Source: Lachnospiraceae bacterium
GTDB taxonomy: Bacteria; Bacillota; Clostridia; Lachnospirales; Lachnospiraceae
NCBI GenBank assembly: GCA_902363665.1
Contig: CABJAW010000004.1
Location: 1 to 64,000, forward strand
DNA: 64,000 bases
Direction: 5' to 3'
Of the stretch, positions 39,862 through 49,800 are shown piece by piece. The notes beneath the pieces are model-generated. The model did not search any database. It was given only the letters and a program-made list of their open reading frames with translations, and had not been told where the DNA came from. Made by a program: the position numbers and the translations under genes. Position 1 is the first letter of the stretch. Each line of letters starts with the position of its first letter.

Positions 39862-40626
39862 ATGGCAATCAAACAAACGGCAGGCAGAGATGCTTTGGGG
39901 GAATTTGCTCCCAAATTTGCGGAATTGAATGATGATGTGCTGTTTGGGCAGGTGTGGAGCCGGGAAGACAAGCTTTCCCTGCGGGATCGCAGCATTGTAA
40001 CCATAGTTGCGTTGATGGCGCAGGGACTGACGGATTCGTCTTTTCAGTACCATCTGACAACTGCAAAGAATAATGGCGTGACCAAAACGGAAATTGCGGA
40101 GATCCTGACCCATGCGGCATTTTATGCGGGCTGGCCCAAGGCATGGGCGGCCTTCCGTATGGCAAAGGAGGTATGGGCGGAGAACGATGCTGCCGACGCA
40201 AAAGCCGAACATCAGAATGAAATGGTCTTTCCCATCGGCGCACCCAATGACGCCTTTGCGAAATATTTTATTGGCCAAAGCTATCTCGCACCTCTTTCTA
40301 CGCAGCAGGTCGGTATTTACAATGTGACCTTTGAACCCGGTTGCCGTAACAATTGGCACATTCATCACGCCAAAAGCGGCGGCGGACAGATCCTCGTCTG
40401 TGTGGCTGGTCGAGGTTACTATCAGGAATGGGGCAAACCGGCACAGGAGCTACGCCCTGGCGATGTAGTAAATATTCCTGTGGGTGTAAAACACTGGCAC
40501 GGCGCTGCACCGGATGGCTGGTTCTCTCATCTGGCGGTAGAGGTTCCGGGGGACGAAACATCCAATGCATGGTTGGAAGCCGTGGACAACACAGTATATT
40601 TTAAGGCAACAGGCAAGGAGGTATGA
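39862..40626 (+). CDS. Carboxymuconolactone decarboxylase-cupin fusion
   Basis: 254 aa. Residues 1-115: AhpD-like/CMD domain (LSLRDRSIVTIVALMAQG, TEIAEILTHAAFYAGWPKAW) without the CxxC pair of AhpD. Residues about 130-250: cupin barrel with metal-ligand pattern HIHHAKSGGGQ, then RPGDVVNIPVGVKHWHG. Such fusions are common beside flavin reductases and aldo-keto or hydrolase genes and are thought to handle reactive carbonyl or peroxide compounds. Start ATG 39862 is 3 bp after the previous stop. Confidence 0.87.
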   Translation: MAIKQTAGRDALGEFAPKFAELNDDVLFGQVWSREDKLSLRDRSIVTIVALMAQGLTDSSFQYHLTTAKNNGVTKTEIAEILTHAAFYAGWPKAWAAFRMAKEVWAENDAADAKAEHQNEMVFPIGAPNDAFAKYFIGQSYLAPLSTQQVGIYNVTFEPGCRNNWHIHHAKSGGGQILVCVAGRGYYQEWGKPAQELRPGDVVNIPVGVKHWHGAAPDGWFSHLAVEVPGDETSNAWLEAVDNTVYFKATGKEV

Positions 40627-40628
40627 AT

Positions 40629-41600
40629 ATGGAAAAACTGAAATTGACACAGGAATGGGATAAGGTGTTTCCGAAAAGCGACAAGGTGGACCACAAGAAA
40701 GTAACCTTTCACAACCGCTACGGCATCACACTGGCGGCGGATATGTACACGCCGAGTGGCGCAGAGGGCAAGCTGCCTGCTATTGCCGTCAGCGGTCCGT
40801 TCGGTGCGGTAAAGGAGCAGTCCTCCGGTCTGTATGCGCAGAAAATGGCAGAGCTTGGCTTCTTGACGATTGCCTTCGATCCGTCCTACACCGGCGAGAG
40901 CGGCGGTATGCCCCGCTATGTCGCTTCGCCGGACATCAACACCGAGGATTTCTGCGCAGCGGTAGACTTCCTCTCCGTGCAGGAGAACGTTGACTCCGAG
41001 CGTATCGGTATCATCGGTATCTGCGGCTGGGGCGGCATGGCGATCAATGCCGCCGCCATTGACACCCGCATCAAAGCTACTGCGGCTATGACTATGTACG
41101 ACATGACCCGTGTAACTGCTAACGGATATTTTGATGCTGAGGATTCTGAGCAGGCACGCTTTGAGAAGAAAAAAGCCATGAATGCACAGCGCACCGTAGA
41201 TTACAAAAACGGTACCTATGCTCTGACAGGCGGCGTGGTTGATCCGCTGCCGGAGGACGCACCGCAGTTTGTGAAGGACTATTACGCCTACTACAAAACG
41301 CCACGTGGCTATCACTCCCGCAGCCTAAACTCCAACGGCGGTTGGAATGTGACCTCCTCGCTGTCGTTCCTGAATATGCCGATCTTACAATACAGCAGCG
41401 AGATTCACTCTGCTGTGCTGATGGTACACGGAGAGAAAGCACACTCCCGCTATTTCAGCGAAACAGCGTACAGCAAGCTGACCGGCGATAACAAGGAATT
41501 GCTCATTATCCCCGGTGCAAACCACACTAACCTTTACGATCAGATGGACATCATTCCGTTTGAAAAGCTCAACGCATTCTTTACGGCGTATTTGAGATAA
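40629..41600 (+). CDS. Alpha/beta hydrolase (dienelactone-hydrolase-like)
   Basis: 323 aa from ATG 40629, eight bases after AAGGAGG; the ATG at 40623 (ATGA overlap) is too close. Fold motifs: AVSGPFGAVKEQSSG oxyanion region, FDPSYTGESGG, nucleophile elbow GICGWGG with a cysteine at the nucleophile position (as in dienelactone hydrolase), and PGANHTNLYD with the catalytic His. Third gene of the MerR cassette, GC-rich like the other two. Substrate unknown. Confidence 0.85.
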   Translation: MEKLKLTQEWDKVFPKSDKVDHKKVTFHNRYGITLAADMYTPSGAEGKLPAIAVSGPFGAVKEQSSGLYAQKMAELGFLTIAFDPSYTGESGGMPRYVASPDINTEDFCAAVDFLSVQENVDSERIGIIGICGWGGMAINAAAIDTRIKATAAMTMYDMTRVTANGYFDAEDSEQARFEKKKAMNAQRTVDYKNGTYALTGGVVDPLPEDAPQFVKDYYAYYKTPRGYHSRSLNSNGGWNVTSSLSFLNMPILQYSSEIHSAVLMVHGEKAHSRYFSETAYSKLTGDNKELLIIPGANHTNLYDQMDIIPFEKLNAFFTAYLR

Positions 41601-41606
41601 GTTATC

Positions 41607-41801
41607 ATGGGTTGCGTCATAGGACTTATCATTGGCTGTGCCTATGATAGAGTGATCATGAGTGATTCTCTCAACTGGATCAAAAATGACGAATGGTATG
41701 TATCACGGTTTGCTATCCTTCGGATGGAAACAGCAGGAATTGAGACCATTAGGGCAGCCAATATCAAGAAAAAGGAACATAAAAAAGCAGAGCATTGCTA
41801 A
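41607..41801 (+). CDS. Short hypothetical protein, possibly a gene remnant
   Basis: 64 aa at most, from ATG 41607, or 47 aa from ATG 41658 (MSDSLNWIKNDEWYVSRFAI). No clear ribosome binding site for either start. It ends in a lysine-rich tail whose last codons form the left arm of the terminator at 41784. No family recognised. It may be the last gene of the MerR cassette or a fragment. Confidence 0.35.
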   Translation: MGCVIGLIIGCAYDRVIMSDSLNWIKNDEWYVSRFAILRMETAGIETIRAANIKKKEHKKAEHC

Positions 41802-41826
41802 TGTTGCAATGTTCTGCTTTTTTTGT
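41784..41826. terminator. Terminator of the MerR cassette
   Basis: AAAGCAGAGCATTGC pairs with GCAATGTTCTGCTTT (one wobble), flanked by A-run and T-run, so it may serve the convergent AraC gene too. Confidence 0.75.
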
Positions 41827-41868
41827 TTGTGTTAGGCTTTGCTGGCAGTAGTCTACCAGAATTTTTCA

Positions 41869-42585
41869 TTACAGTGTTTTGCTAAAGGAATCCGATGGAG
41901 CTATACCCTGGATTTTTCTGTATTCGCTGGGTGACATTTTGACTATAGACTGAAAAGCGCTTGAAAACTTTCCCTGGGTTTGGTAGCCTACCTGGGAAGC
42001 AATATCCGCGATAGTGTCATTTGTTTCCCGTAATAATTTCATAGCCTGACGTACTCGAAATTCCTTCATATAGGTGGCGATAGGCTGGCCGTAGACTGCC
42101 TTGAATATCTCCTTTAGAGTGGAGGTATTTATCAAATACTGTTTGGAAAGTTCTGCAATCGTAAATCGTTGATCCAAGTGCTCTGTCAACTGTTGATGAA
42201 TTTCTTTTATCAATTCGGTTTGCTGGGAGAAGTATTGAGTCAATTCTTTATGCTCCGATTTCATGTTGCTCAAATAAATCAAAATTTCCAGCACCTTCAA
42301 TTTCAAGAGGGAAATTCGAATGGACACAGGAGCAGAAAAGAGTGGGGCAAAAATATGTTCTAAATCGGAACAGGACGGGATTGCGGATGGCTTTCCGGAG
42401 CAAAATCGATCCCGTAACTGGTCTGATTCCACACCGGCATTCTTTAAAACTTCCGGGCAAATGGAAGAGAGCTGTTTCAGATCCACAGAAATGGAAATTC
42501 CCTCTGAATATCCTAGGGGAAACATCATGGCAGAATCCGCGCAGCAGGCCATACTGTGTGCTGTCACATCACCTGTACCTAAATG
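41869..42585 (-). pseudogene. AraC family regulator, 5' truncated by IS200
   Basis: The C-terminal two HTH motifs are complete (FTIAELSKQYLINTSTLKEI; DTIADIASQVGYQTQGKFSSAF then SPSEYRK). The N-terminal region begins abruptly at LGTGDVTAHSMACC beside the left end of the IS200 element. Full-length relatives have about 80-90 more N-terminal residues (ligand-binding barrel). The missing part is not on the other side of the IS, so the insertion was followed by a deletion. An internal start could make a 232-aa protein, but loss of function is likely. Confidence 0.72.
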
Positions 42586-42654
42586 AAAAGTCTAATCCCC
42601 CAGCTATGCTGGGGAGAATAGAGTAAGTGGAAACGTAAAGGATACCATAAAAAA

Positions 42655-42710
42655 GCCTCCTATGATAAAATGAGAATGGTGTCGCAAGCCAATCTCAAAG
42701 AATAGGAGGC
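42655..42710 (+). promoter_or_regulatory. RBS-hiding hairpin before tnpA
   Basis: GCCTCCTAT (42655-42663) is perfectly complementary to ATAGGAGGC (42702-42710), which contains the tnpA ribosome binding site. This is the known IS200 device that keeps transposase translation low. Confidence 0.8.
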
Positions 42711-42717
42711 GGTCCAA

Positions 42718-43146
42718 ATGGACAATAAAAGTTTAGCACATACACGATGGAAATGCCAATACCATATAGTATTTATTCCGAAATATAGGAAAAAAGTTTT
42801 GTATGGAAGGTTACGAAATGATGTACGGGAGATAATATCGACGTTATGTAAGTATCAAAATGTTGAAATAGTAGCAGGTGCTGTATGCGTAGATCATGTA
42901 CATATTAGCGTAGCAATACCGCCGAAGATAAGTATTTCAAAATTTATGGGATACTTAAAAGGAAAAAGTACTCTTATGATATACGATAGACATCCAGAAT
43001 TGCAAAGTAAGTGGGATAAAGCATTTTGGGCGAGAGGATATTATGTAGAGACAGTTGGTAATATTACAGATGAAGCAGTGCAGAAATATATAAGAGAGCA
43101 GGCTGAGGAATCAAGAAAAGAAGATTCCAAGAGTACCGCTTTATAG
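42718..43146 (+). CDS. tnpA: IS200 transposase TnpA (Y1 HUH)
   Basis: 142 aa, ATG 42718 after AGGAGG. Y1 single-strand transposase: YHIVFIPKYRKK opening, HUH motif HVHISVAIPP (His residues at about 61 and 63), and the catalytic Tyr in the RGYYVETVG to AVQKYIREQ region. Acts as a dimer on hairpin ends during replication. Full length, so the element may still be mobile, and it is a candidate source of Y1 activity for other hairpin elements in this genome. Confidence 0.95.
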   Translation: MDNKSLAHTRWKCQYHIVFIPKYRKKVLYGRLRNDVREIISTLCKYQNVEIVAGAVCVDHVHISVAIPPKISISKFMGYLKGKSTLMIYDRHPELQSKWDKAFWARGYYVETVGNITDEAVQKYIREQAEESRKEDSKSTAL

Positions 43147-43258
43147 CGGACCAGTGACAAAGCTTGCGATACCGCCCTTTTGGGCGAGCAGTAATATAGC
43201 CCTTATGAGGGCTAACACAAACCACCACTTGAAGTGGTGGTTGTGAATTGCAGGCATC

Positions 43259-43642
43259 GTGTGGCTTATTGCCGGATTTAATGTGGCAAGACTCGGTATA
43301 CTGTCTTATCTTGAAATAGCCCCTCAATGGTATCTGTTTCTGCTTACAATGGCAGTATTTTCACTCTTTGACACAATGTTTTACAAAATGAGCCAAAAGC
43401 ACACAAAAAGAATTATGGGCTATGAAGAATACAGACCGTTTTGGCATTTCTTTGACTTAAAGGCATACATCATTATGGTTTGTATGATGGGCGGAGGGAT
43501 CGGATTGAGAGCCGCAGGAGTATTCGCTGACATTTTCATTTCATTCTTCTACTCTGGGCTCGGCTGTGCACTTGCATTGGCAGGAGTTATATTTATCAAA
43601 AATTATATTGGCTATGAAAAGCTGAAAGAAAAGGAACTTTAA
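43259..43642 (+). pseudogene. Multi-pass membrane protein, N-terminus cut by IS200
   Basis: The open frame enters from the IS right end (GIVWLIAGFNVARLGIL); GTG 43259 is the first possible start but has no ribosome binding site. About 127 residues with four hydrophobic helices and a conserved-looking loop KHTKRIMGYEEYRPFWHFFD. It is followed 2 bp later by another membrane protein gene. Family not recognised. Probably lost its first helix when the IS200-adjacent deletion occurred. Confidence 0.55.
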
Positions 43643-43644
43643 TT

Positions 43645-44325
43645 ATGGCAAACGAAAAATACAAACCACAAGTTCCTGATATTATGGAATCAATTTTTGA
43701 CGCAGGATATTTGATTTTCGACTTAATCGCAGGTATTTTGTTCTTCGCATTTTCAAAAGGGAATCCTTTGTTCATCTTGTACGGCGTGCTGACATTGACA
43801 CTTTGCGGCGGTGACGCATTCCACCTTGTTCCAAGAATTATCAGAGCAGTTTGTGGAAGCAACGACAAGATCAAAAAACAACTCGGCATCGGCTTGCAGG
43901 TTTCATCAATTACTATGACAGCGTTTTACATTGTTTTGTTGTACATCTGGAAACTTACATTTCCTGAATTGACAGCACCTGTTGCAGTTGAAGCAATGAT
44001 TTGGATTTCTGCAATCATCAGAATGGTAATCTGCGTTCTCCCGCAAAACAATTGGTGTTCAGACGAAGGAAATATGAAACTTTCTATCATCAGAAACGCA
44101 GTTTTCGCAGTGACAGGCATCGGCGTAATCATTCTTTATGCAATTTCAGGCAACACAAACGACCTCCATATGACAAGAATGGTTGCTGCAATCATCATTT
44201 CCTTTGGCTGCTACATCCCTGTAACATTGTTCAGCAAATCAAAGCCAAAGGTTGGCTTGCTTATGATTCCAAAAACCTGTGCATATATGTGGATTATCGC
44301 AATGGGACTTCAGCTCTTATTTTAA
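43645..44325 (+). CDS. Multi-pass membrane protein of unknown function
   Basis: 226 aa, ATG 43645, immediately after the preceding gene's stop. Six or seven hydrophobic helices (DAGYLIFDLIAGILFFAF; GLQVSSITMTAFYIVLLYIW; VFAVTGIGVIILYAI and others). Charged loops are short, there is no signal peptide, and no transporter motif is recognised. The paired layout with the membrane protein before it suggests a two-subunit membrane complex whose first member is now damaged. Confidence 0.65.
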   Translation: MANEKYKPQVPDIMESIFDAGYLIFDLIAGILFFAFSKGNPLFILYGVLTLTLCGGDAFHLVPRIIRAVCGSNDKIKKQLGIGLQVSSITMTAFYIVLLYIWKLTFPELTAPVAVEAMIWISAIIRMVICVLPQNNWCSDEGNMKLSIIRNAVFAVTGIGVIILYAISGNTNDLHMTRMVAAIIISFGCYIPVTLFSKSKPKVGLLMIPKTCAYMWIIAMGLQLLF

Positions 44326-44377
44326 TAGATATTTGAACAGATACGGTCATTGATTTGACGAATGGGAGGTATGCTTC

Positions 44378-45394
44378 ATGCCGTTGCAGATTATTAGAAA
44401 CGATATTACAAAAATGAGCGTTGACGCAATTGTCAATGCTGCCAACACGTCCCTTTTGGGCGGTGGCGGTGTGGACGGCTGCATTCATCGTGCCGCCGGA
44501 CCGGAACTGCTTGCAGAATGCAGTACGCTGCATGGCTGCGAGACCGGCAGCGCAAAAATCACAAAGGGATACCGCTTGCCCTGCAAATATGTGATCCATG
44601 CAGTCGGCCCGCGCTGGCGGGATGGCAAGCATCGGGAACAGGAGCTTTTGGAATCCTGCTATCGGACATCTTTGAACCTGGCGAAAGAAAATGGCTGTCA
44701 GTCGGTGGTCTTTCCGCTGATTTCTTCCGGCATTTACGGCTATCCTAAAGACCAAGCACTGAGAGTTGCAGTCGATACCATCAGTACGTTCCTGATGAAA
44801 AATGAGATGATGGTCTACATCGTTATCTTTGATCGAAAGGCATATCAGATTAGCGGAAAACTGTTTGCTGATATCACAGCGTACATAGATGACCGGTATG
44901 TGGAAGAACATACCGACAGCCGGGCAGAACGGAGACGGCGGCTTAAAGCGTTGTCAGAGGAATGTTGCTTTGAAGCTGCACCTGCCCCGCTGCCCTCTGA
45001 AGCAATCTGTAAATCTTGCGGCAGTCAATCTCTGGAGGAGGCACTGGGGCAGATAGATGAGAGCTTTTCGGAAATGCTGCTGCGGAAGATTGACGAAAGC
45101 GGCATGACGGACTCGCAATGCTACAAGAAGGCAAATATTGACCGGAAGCTCTTTTCCAAAATCCGTTCTGATAAATTCTATAGGCCATCCAAACCTACAG
45201 TGCTGGCATTTGCCCTGGCTTTGGAACTGCCGCTTGCCCAGATGCAGGAGATGCTCGGCAAGGCAGGGTTTACCCTTTCCCGTTCGAGTAAATTCGACAT
45301 CATTGTAGAATATTTTGTCGAACGGGGAAACTACAATGTGTATGAAATCAACGAGGCACTGTTTGCTTTTGACCAGAGTTTGATTGGAGCATAA
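44378..45394 (+). CDS. Macro-domain ADP-ribose-binding protein with C-terminal helical/HTH-like domain
   Basis: 338 aa, ATG 44378 after GGGAGG. Residues 1-175 form an AF1521-type macro domain: [20 protein letters not shown] (ADP-ribose loop, residues 17-37) and [16 protein letters not shown]. Such enzymes hydrolyse ADP-ribosyl or O-acetyl-ADP-ribose adducts. Residues about 225-335 form a separate helical domain ([18 protein letters not shown] then [15 protein letters not shown]) resembling XRE-like DNA-binding folds. It precedes the VWA gene by 184 bp in the same direction, a recurring layout in mobile islands. It might counter ADP-ribosylation or sense NAD-related damage; that is inference. 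Confidence 0.82.
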   Translation: MPLQIIRNDITKMSVDAIVNAANTSLLGGGGVDGCIHRAAGPELLAECSTLHGCETGSAKITKGYRLPCKYVIHAVGPRWRDGKHREQELLESCYRTSLNLAKENGCQSVVFPLISSGIYGYPKDQALRVAVDTISTFLMKNEMMVYIVIFDRKAYQISGKLFADITAYIDDRYVEEHTDSRAERRRRLKALSEECCFEAAPAPLPSEAICKSCGSQSLEEALGQIDESFSEMLLRKIDESGMTDSQCYKKANIDRKLFSKIRSDKFYRPSKPTVLAFALALELPLAQMQEMLGKAGFTLSRSSKFDIIVEYFVERGNYNVYEINEALFAFDQSLIGA

Positions 45395-45578
45395 GGACAA
45401 AGAAATGTCGCTTTCCATGCGACCACTCCACAAAAGAAAATCACTATACTATGGCTGCAAGGTATGAAACCGAGCAGCCATATGCGCGTGTAATGAGCCA
45501 AAGTTCGAGCTTGCTCGAAACCTTGGCGAATACCGCGACAGCGAGCCCGCAAGGGCGAGATTTTGGGAGGACAAGCAT

Positions 45579-46238
45579 ATGAGAAAGAATTTAACAGAGA
45601 TCGTTTTTATCTTAGACCGCAGCGGTTCCATGAATGGATTGGAACGGGATACCATCGGCGGATTCAATTCCATGATTGAGCAGCAGAAAAAAGCAGAGGG
45701 CGAAGCACTGATTTCAACGGTATTGTTTGACAATGTGAGTGAAGTCCTGCATGACCGTGTAAATGTAAAGGACATCGAACCGATGACCGACCGGGATTAC
45801 ACGGTTCGCGGATGCACGGCACTCTTAGATGCCATCGGCGGTGCGATTCATCACATTGGAAATGTTCACAAGTACGCAAGGCAGGAGGATGTGCCGGAAC
45901 ATACCCTGTTTGTAATCACTACGGACGGAATGGAAAATGCCAGCCGCCGGTACAACAGCGAAAAAGTGAAGCAGATGATCGAGCGTCAGAAAACAAAATA
46001 CGGTTGGGAATTTTTGTTCCTTGGTGCCAATATTGACGCAGTAGAGACCGCAAGCCAGTTTGGAATCGGTGCAGATCGTGCAGTCAACTATCAGTGCGAC
46101 AGCGAAGGGACTGCGCTCAATTATGAGGTGGTCAGCGAAGCAATCAGCTCTGTAAGGTGCAGTGCCAAGCTGAGTGCAGACTGGAAAAAGCGTATAGACG
46201 AGGATTACAAAAAGCGCGGAGGCCGCAAGCACAAGTAA
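45579..46238 (+). CDS. VWA-domain (TerY-like) protein
   Basis: 219 aa, ATG 45579 after GGGAGG. A stand-alone von Willebrand factor A domain: MIDAS DxSxS is D13-S15-S17 (ILDRSGSM), followed by the MIDAS Thr region (VRGCTALLDAIGG) and TTDGMEN. No signal peptide, so a cytoplasmic metal-dependent protein-binding module, similar to TerY of tellurite/stress clusters. Nearly identical to the C-terminal part of the chimeric gene at 61012. Partner unknown; the macro-domain protein upstream is a candidate. Confidence 0.88.
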   Translation: MRKNLTEIVFILDRSGSMNGLERDTIGGFNSMIEQQKKAEGEALISTVLFDNVSEVLHDRVNVKDIEPMTDRDYTVRGCTALLDAIGGAIHHIGNVHKYARQEDVPEHTLFVITTDGMENASRRYNSEKVKQMIERQKTKYGWEFLFLGANIDAVETASQFGIGADRAVNYQCDSEGTALNYEVVSEAISSVRCSAKLSADWKKRIDEDYKKRGGRKHK

Positions 46239-46322
46239 ATGTTTTTTGAAGCCGGGGTGATGATTCGCTCCGGCGTTTTCTATGGCAGGAACTGCCGTTA
46301 AAGCATCCGGAACGGGCGCAAG

Positions 46323-46464
46323 ACATCCGGTGGACGTCTGCTTTGCGCGGACTGGAGTGGAACGGAGACGCAGCAGCCCGATGCCGCAGGCAGCGTTCTA
46401 TGGGGATTGGGGGCGCACGAGGTCCGGTGGACCTCGGCTTTGCGCCGACCGGAACGGAGTGGAG
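46323..46464 (+). repeat. Degenerate internal repeats in ICE-like intergenic DNA
   Basis: Two related units (46323-46367 and 46421-46464) share a TCCGGTGGAC then GCTTTGCGC then GGAGTGG pattern; a third related unit is at 59139-59182. The 46239-46640 stretch has no credible gene; short frames here are chance results of GC-rich repeats. Confidence 0.5.
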
Positions 46465-46640
46465 ACTTTCCCAAACAAGCAGAAAATCGCTTTCGTGTCA
46501 CGAAAGCCCTGCTTGCAGAAGACTTGCAGCTTATGAGAAGTCGGCATTTTTTGTTTACTCTTAAAGCGTGTTGTGCTATAATGTCAATAGAGTTTTTTGA
46601 TGGCTTGGAAACCACTTAGAAAGATAGAAGGCGAGGAAAA

Positions 46641-46877
46641 ATGGCAGTATCGTACAACAGACTATTCAAACTCATGATCGACAAAAAAATGCGTAAAAAA
46701 GATTTGTGTGAGCTTGCCGGTGTGAGTACAAGCACTATGAGCAAGATGGGGCGGGACGAGATTGTTTCGCTGGAAGTCATTGATCGAATTTGTCAGAAAT
46801 TAAACTGTCGCATCGAGGATGTTCTTGAAATTCTGCCTGATAGTCCTGATAACGGGACATCAAAAAATGTAAAATGA
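46641..46877 (+). CDS. XRE/Cro-type HTH regulator of the defence block
   Basis: 78 aa, ATG 46641 after GGCGAGG. Small single-domain HTH_26-like regulator: YNRLFKLMIDKKMRKKDLCE, recognition helix GVSTSTMSKMGRDE, then DRICQKLNCRIEDVLEI. It sits 20 bp before the SNF2 helicase gene as the first gene of the block, so it is the likely controller of that operon. Confidence 0.85.
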   Translation: MAVSYNRLFKLMIDKKMRKKDLCELAGVSTSTMSKMGRDEIVSLEVIDRICQKLNCRIEDVLEILPDSPDNGTSKNVK

Positions 46878-46896
46878 AGACTGAGAACAAAGGCGG

Positions 46897-49800
46897 GTGA
46901 GCAATTTGAAGATTCTTGACAATATTACCAGTACGGTCAGGGATGATCTGCGAGTGGAAATCAAAAAGGGAAGCAAGGTGTCAATAGCGGCAGCTTGCTT
47001 TTCGATGTATGCGTATAAAGAGCTGAAGAAGCAACTGGAATCTGTGGACGAGTTTCGTTTTATCTTCACATCGCCCACCTTTGTCAAAGAGAAAGCGGAA
47101 AAGCAGAAACGAGAATTCTATATTCCCCGTCTTTCCCGTGAGACCAGCCTATATGGCACAGAGTTTGAAATCAAGCTGCGCAATGAGATGACCCAGCGAG
47201 CTATCGCAAAGGAGTGCGCCGATTGGATCAGGAAAAAAGCAAAATTCAAATCAAACACAACCGGTGAAAACATGGCAGGCTTTATGACCGTGGATTCTGG
47301 AACAGCACAAACGGCCTATATGCCAATCAATGGGTTTACGACGGTGGACATCGGCTGTGAGCGTGGCAATAACAGCTACAACATGGTCAACTGCATGGAA
47401 GCTCCGTTCGCTCAGCAATATATGCAGCTTTTTGATGGATTGTGGAATGATCATGAAAAGATGCAGGATGTCACGGACGTAGTTTTGGAAAACATCAGCA
47501 CGGCCTATGCGGAAAATTCTCCGGAGTTCATCTATTTCATGACACTGTATCATGTGTTCAGTGAATTTCTGGATGACATCTCTGAGGATGAGCTGCCGAA
47601 CGAGGCTACTGGTTTCAAGCAGAGCAAAATCTGGAGCATGCTCTATGATTTCCAGCGGGATGCCGTGCTTGCCATCATCAATAAATTGGAAAAGTATAAC
47701 GGCTGCATTCTTGCCGATAGCGTCGGTCTTGGTAAAACATTTACCGCTCTGGCTGTTGTAAAGTATTATGAAAATCGAAATAAGTCGGTGCTGGTGCTTT
47801 GCCCGAAAAAGCTGGCTGAAAACTGGAATACATACAAGGACAACTATGTCAATAACCCGATTGCATCGGACAGGCTGAACTACGATGTTTTGTTCCATAC
47901 GGACCTTTCTCGCAATGGTGGGCAGTCTAATGGTCTTGATCTGAATCGCCTGAACTGGGGCAATTATGACCTTGTGGTAATCGATGAATCGCACAACTTC
48001 CGCAACGGCATTGGTACGCACAGCAAGACGCAGGATAACCGTTATCAGCGTCTGATGGATAAGGTGATCCGTTCCGGAGTAAAAACCAAAGTTTTGATGC
48101 TCTCGGCAACGCCGGTCAACAACCGTTTTGTTGATTTGAAGAACCAACTTGCCCTTGCCTATGAGGGTAATTCGGAATTTCTTGACGATCGGCTGAATAC
48201 ATCCAAAAACGTGGAGGATATTTTCAAGCAGGCGCAAAAGGCGTTCAATGCATGGAGCAAACTGCCTCAGGAGGAACGAACCACAGATGCGCTGCTGCGC
48301 ACATTGGATTTTGACTTTTTTGAGCTGTTGGACAGCGTGACCATTGCCCGCTCCCGTAAACATATTGAAAAATATTATGACATTAACGAAATTGGAAAAT
48401 TCCCCGAACGATTCAAGCCAATTTCCAGATGTCCCTGTCTGACGGATTTGAATAACGCCATCAACTACAACGAGATTTATGAGCAGCTTATGCAGCTCTC
48501 TTTGTGTGTGTATGCGCCGTCCAATTACATTTTCCCCAGCAAGCTCCAGAAATATAAAGAGCTGACCCACAACAAGGGCGAGAACCTGACCCAGACAGGA
48601 CGTGAGCAAGGTATCCGCCGCTTGATGAGTATCAACCTCTTGAAGCGTCTGGAAAGCTCCGTACATTCTTTCCAACTGACACTGACCCGAATTAAAGAAC
48701 TGATCGATGGTACGATTCAGTCCATCAACCAGTTTGAAGCATACGGTCAGGCAGATTTGGATATGTACGATGCTGGTGGCGATGATTTTGATATAGATGA
48801 TGAAAATTCGGATTTCTTCACCGTTGGCAAAAAGGTAAAAATCGACCTTGCGGATATGGACTGGAAGAGTTGGCGCACGGAGCTTCGGCGGGATGCGGAG
48901 GTTCTGGAACTGCTGACCTTTATGGTTGCGGATATTACCCCGGAACATGATACCAAGTTGCAGGAGTTGTTAAAGCTGCTGTCTGAAAAAATCGAGCATC
49001 CCATCAATGAGCAGAATAAGAAAGTCCTGATCTTCTCGGCGTTTTCTGATACGGCCGAGTATCTGTACGACCATGTCAGCGAGTATATCAAGAAGAACTA
49101 TGGATTGAATACGGCAGTCATCACCGGCTCCATTGATGGAAAAACAACGATCAAAGGATTTCAGGCAACACTGAATAATGTGTTGACCTGCTTTTCTCCT
49201 GTTTCCAAAGGTCGGGATGTTCTGATGCCGGGCAGCACCACCGAAATTGATGTGCTGATCGCAACGGACTGTATTTCAGAAGGTCAAAACTTGCAGGACT
49301 GCGATTATCTGATCAACTATGATATTCACTGGAATCCGGTTCGCATTATTCAGCGGTTTGGACGTGTTGACCGTATCGGCAGTCGTAACCGGTACATTCA
49401 GCTTGTAAATTTCTGGCCGGACTTGACGCTGGATGAGTACATCAATCTGAAATCCCGTGTGGAGACTCGCATGAAAATCACCGTTATGACCTCTACCGGT
49501 GATGATGACCTGATCAATCCGGAAGAAAAAGGTGATTTGGAATACCGCAAGGCGCAGCTTAAACGCTTACAGGAAGAAGTGGTTGATATTGAGGATATGT
49601 CCGATGGAATCTCCATTATGGATCTGGGGCTGAACGAATTCCGGCTCGACTTATTGGACTACATAAAACGGAACGGAGACATGGACAAAAAGCCTCGTGG
49701 TCTTCATGCTGTGGTGCCTGCTACGGATGAACTGCCGGATGGTGTGATCTTTGTGCTGAAAAACATCAACAACAGTGTCAATGTGGATAACCGGAACCGC

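Larger units (their letters stand above)
42585..43250 (+). mobile_element. IS200/IS605-family element with tnpA only
   Basis: Left end carries the hairpin CCCCAGC-TAT-GCTGGGG (42598-42614); right end carries a hairpin with arms CACAACCACCACTT and AAGTGGTGGTTGTG (43216-43245). As usual for IS200 there are no terminal inverted repeats or target duplication. tnpA is intact and there is no tnpB. Boundaries are estimated from the hairpins, about 10 bp uncertain. Confidence 0.85.
45566..46523. repeat. Left copy of the ~0.95-kb direct repeat flanking the defence island
   Basis: The segment from the VWA gene's ribosome binding site (TTTGGGAGGACAAGC) through the gene and its 3' non-coding tail reappears at 61902-62952 in the same orientation, with few substitutions; the right copy also carries R3 and lacks part of the 46370-46460 tail. 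Confidence 0.85.

Noticed and set aside
46282..46564. Several overlapping short frames after the VWA gene
   Set aside because: They arise in GC-rich degenerate repeats, lack ribosome binding sites and overlap one another in three frames.
47251..48948. A 565-codon minus-strand open frame
   Set aside because: Opposite the SNF2 helicase coding sequence, with no recognisable domain; the helicase motifs on the plus strand are unambiguous.
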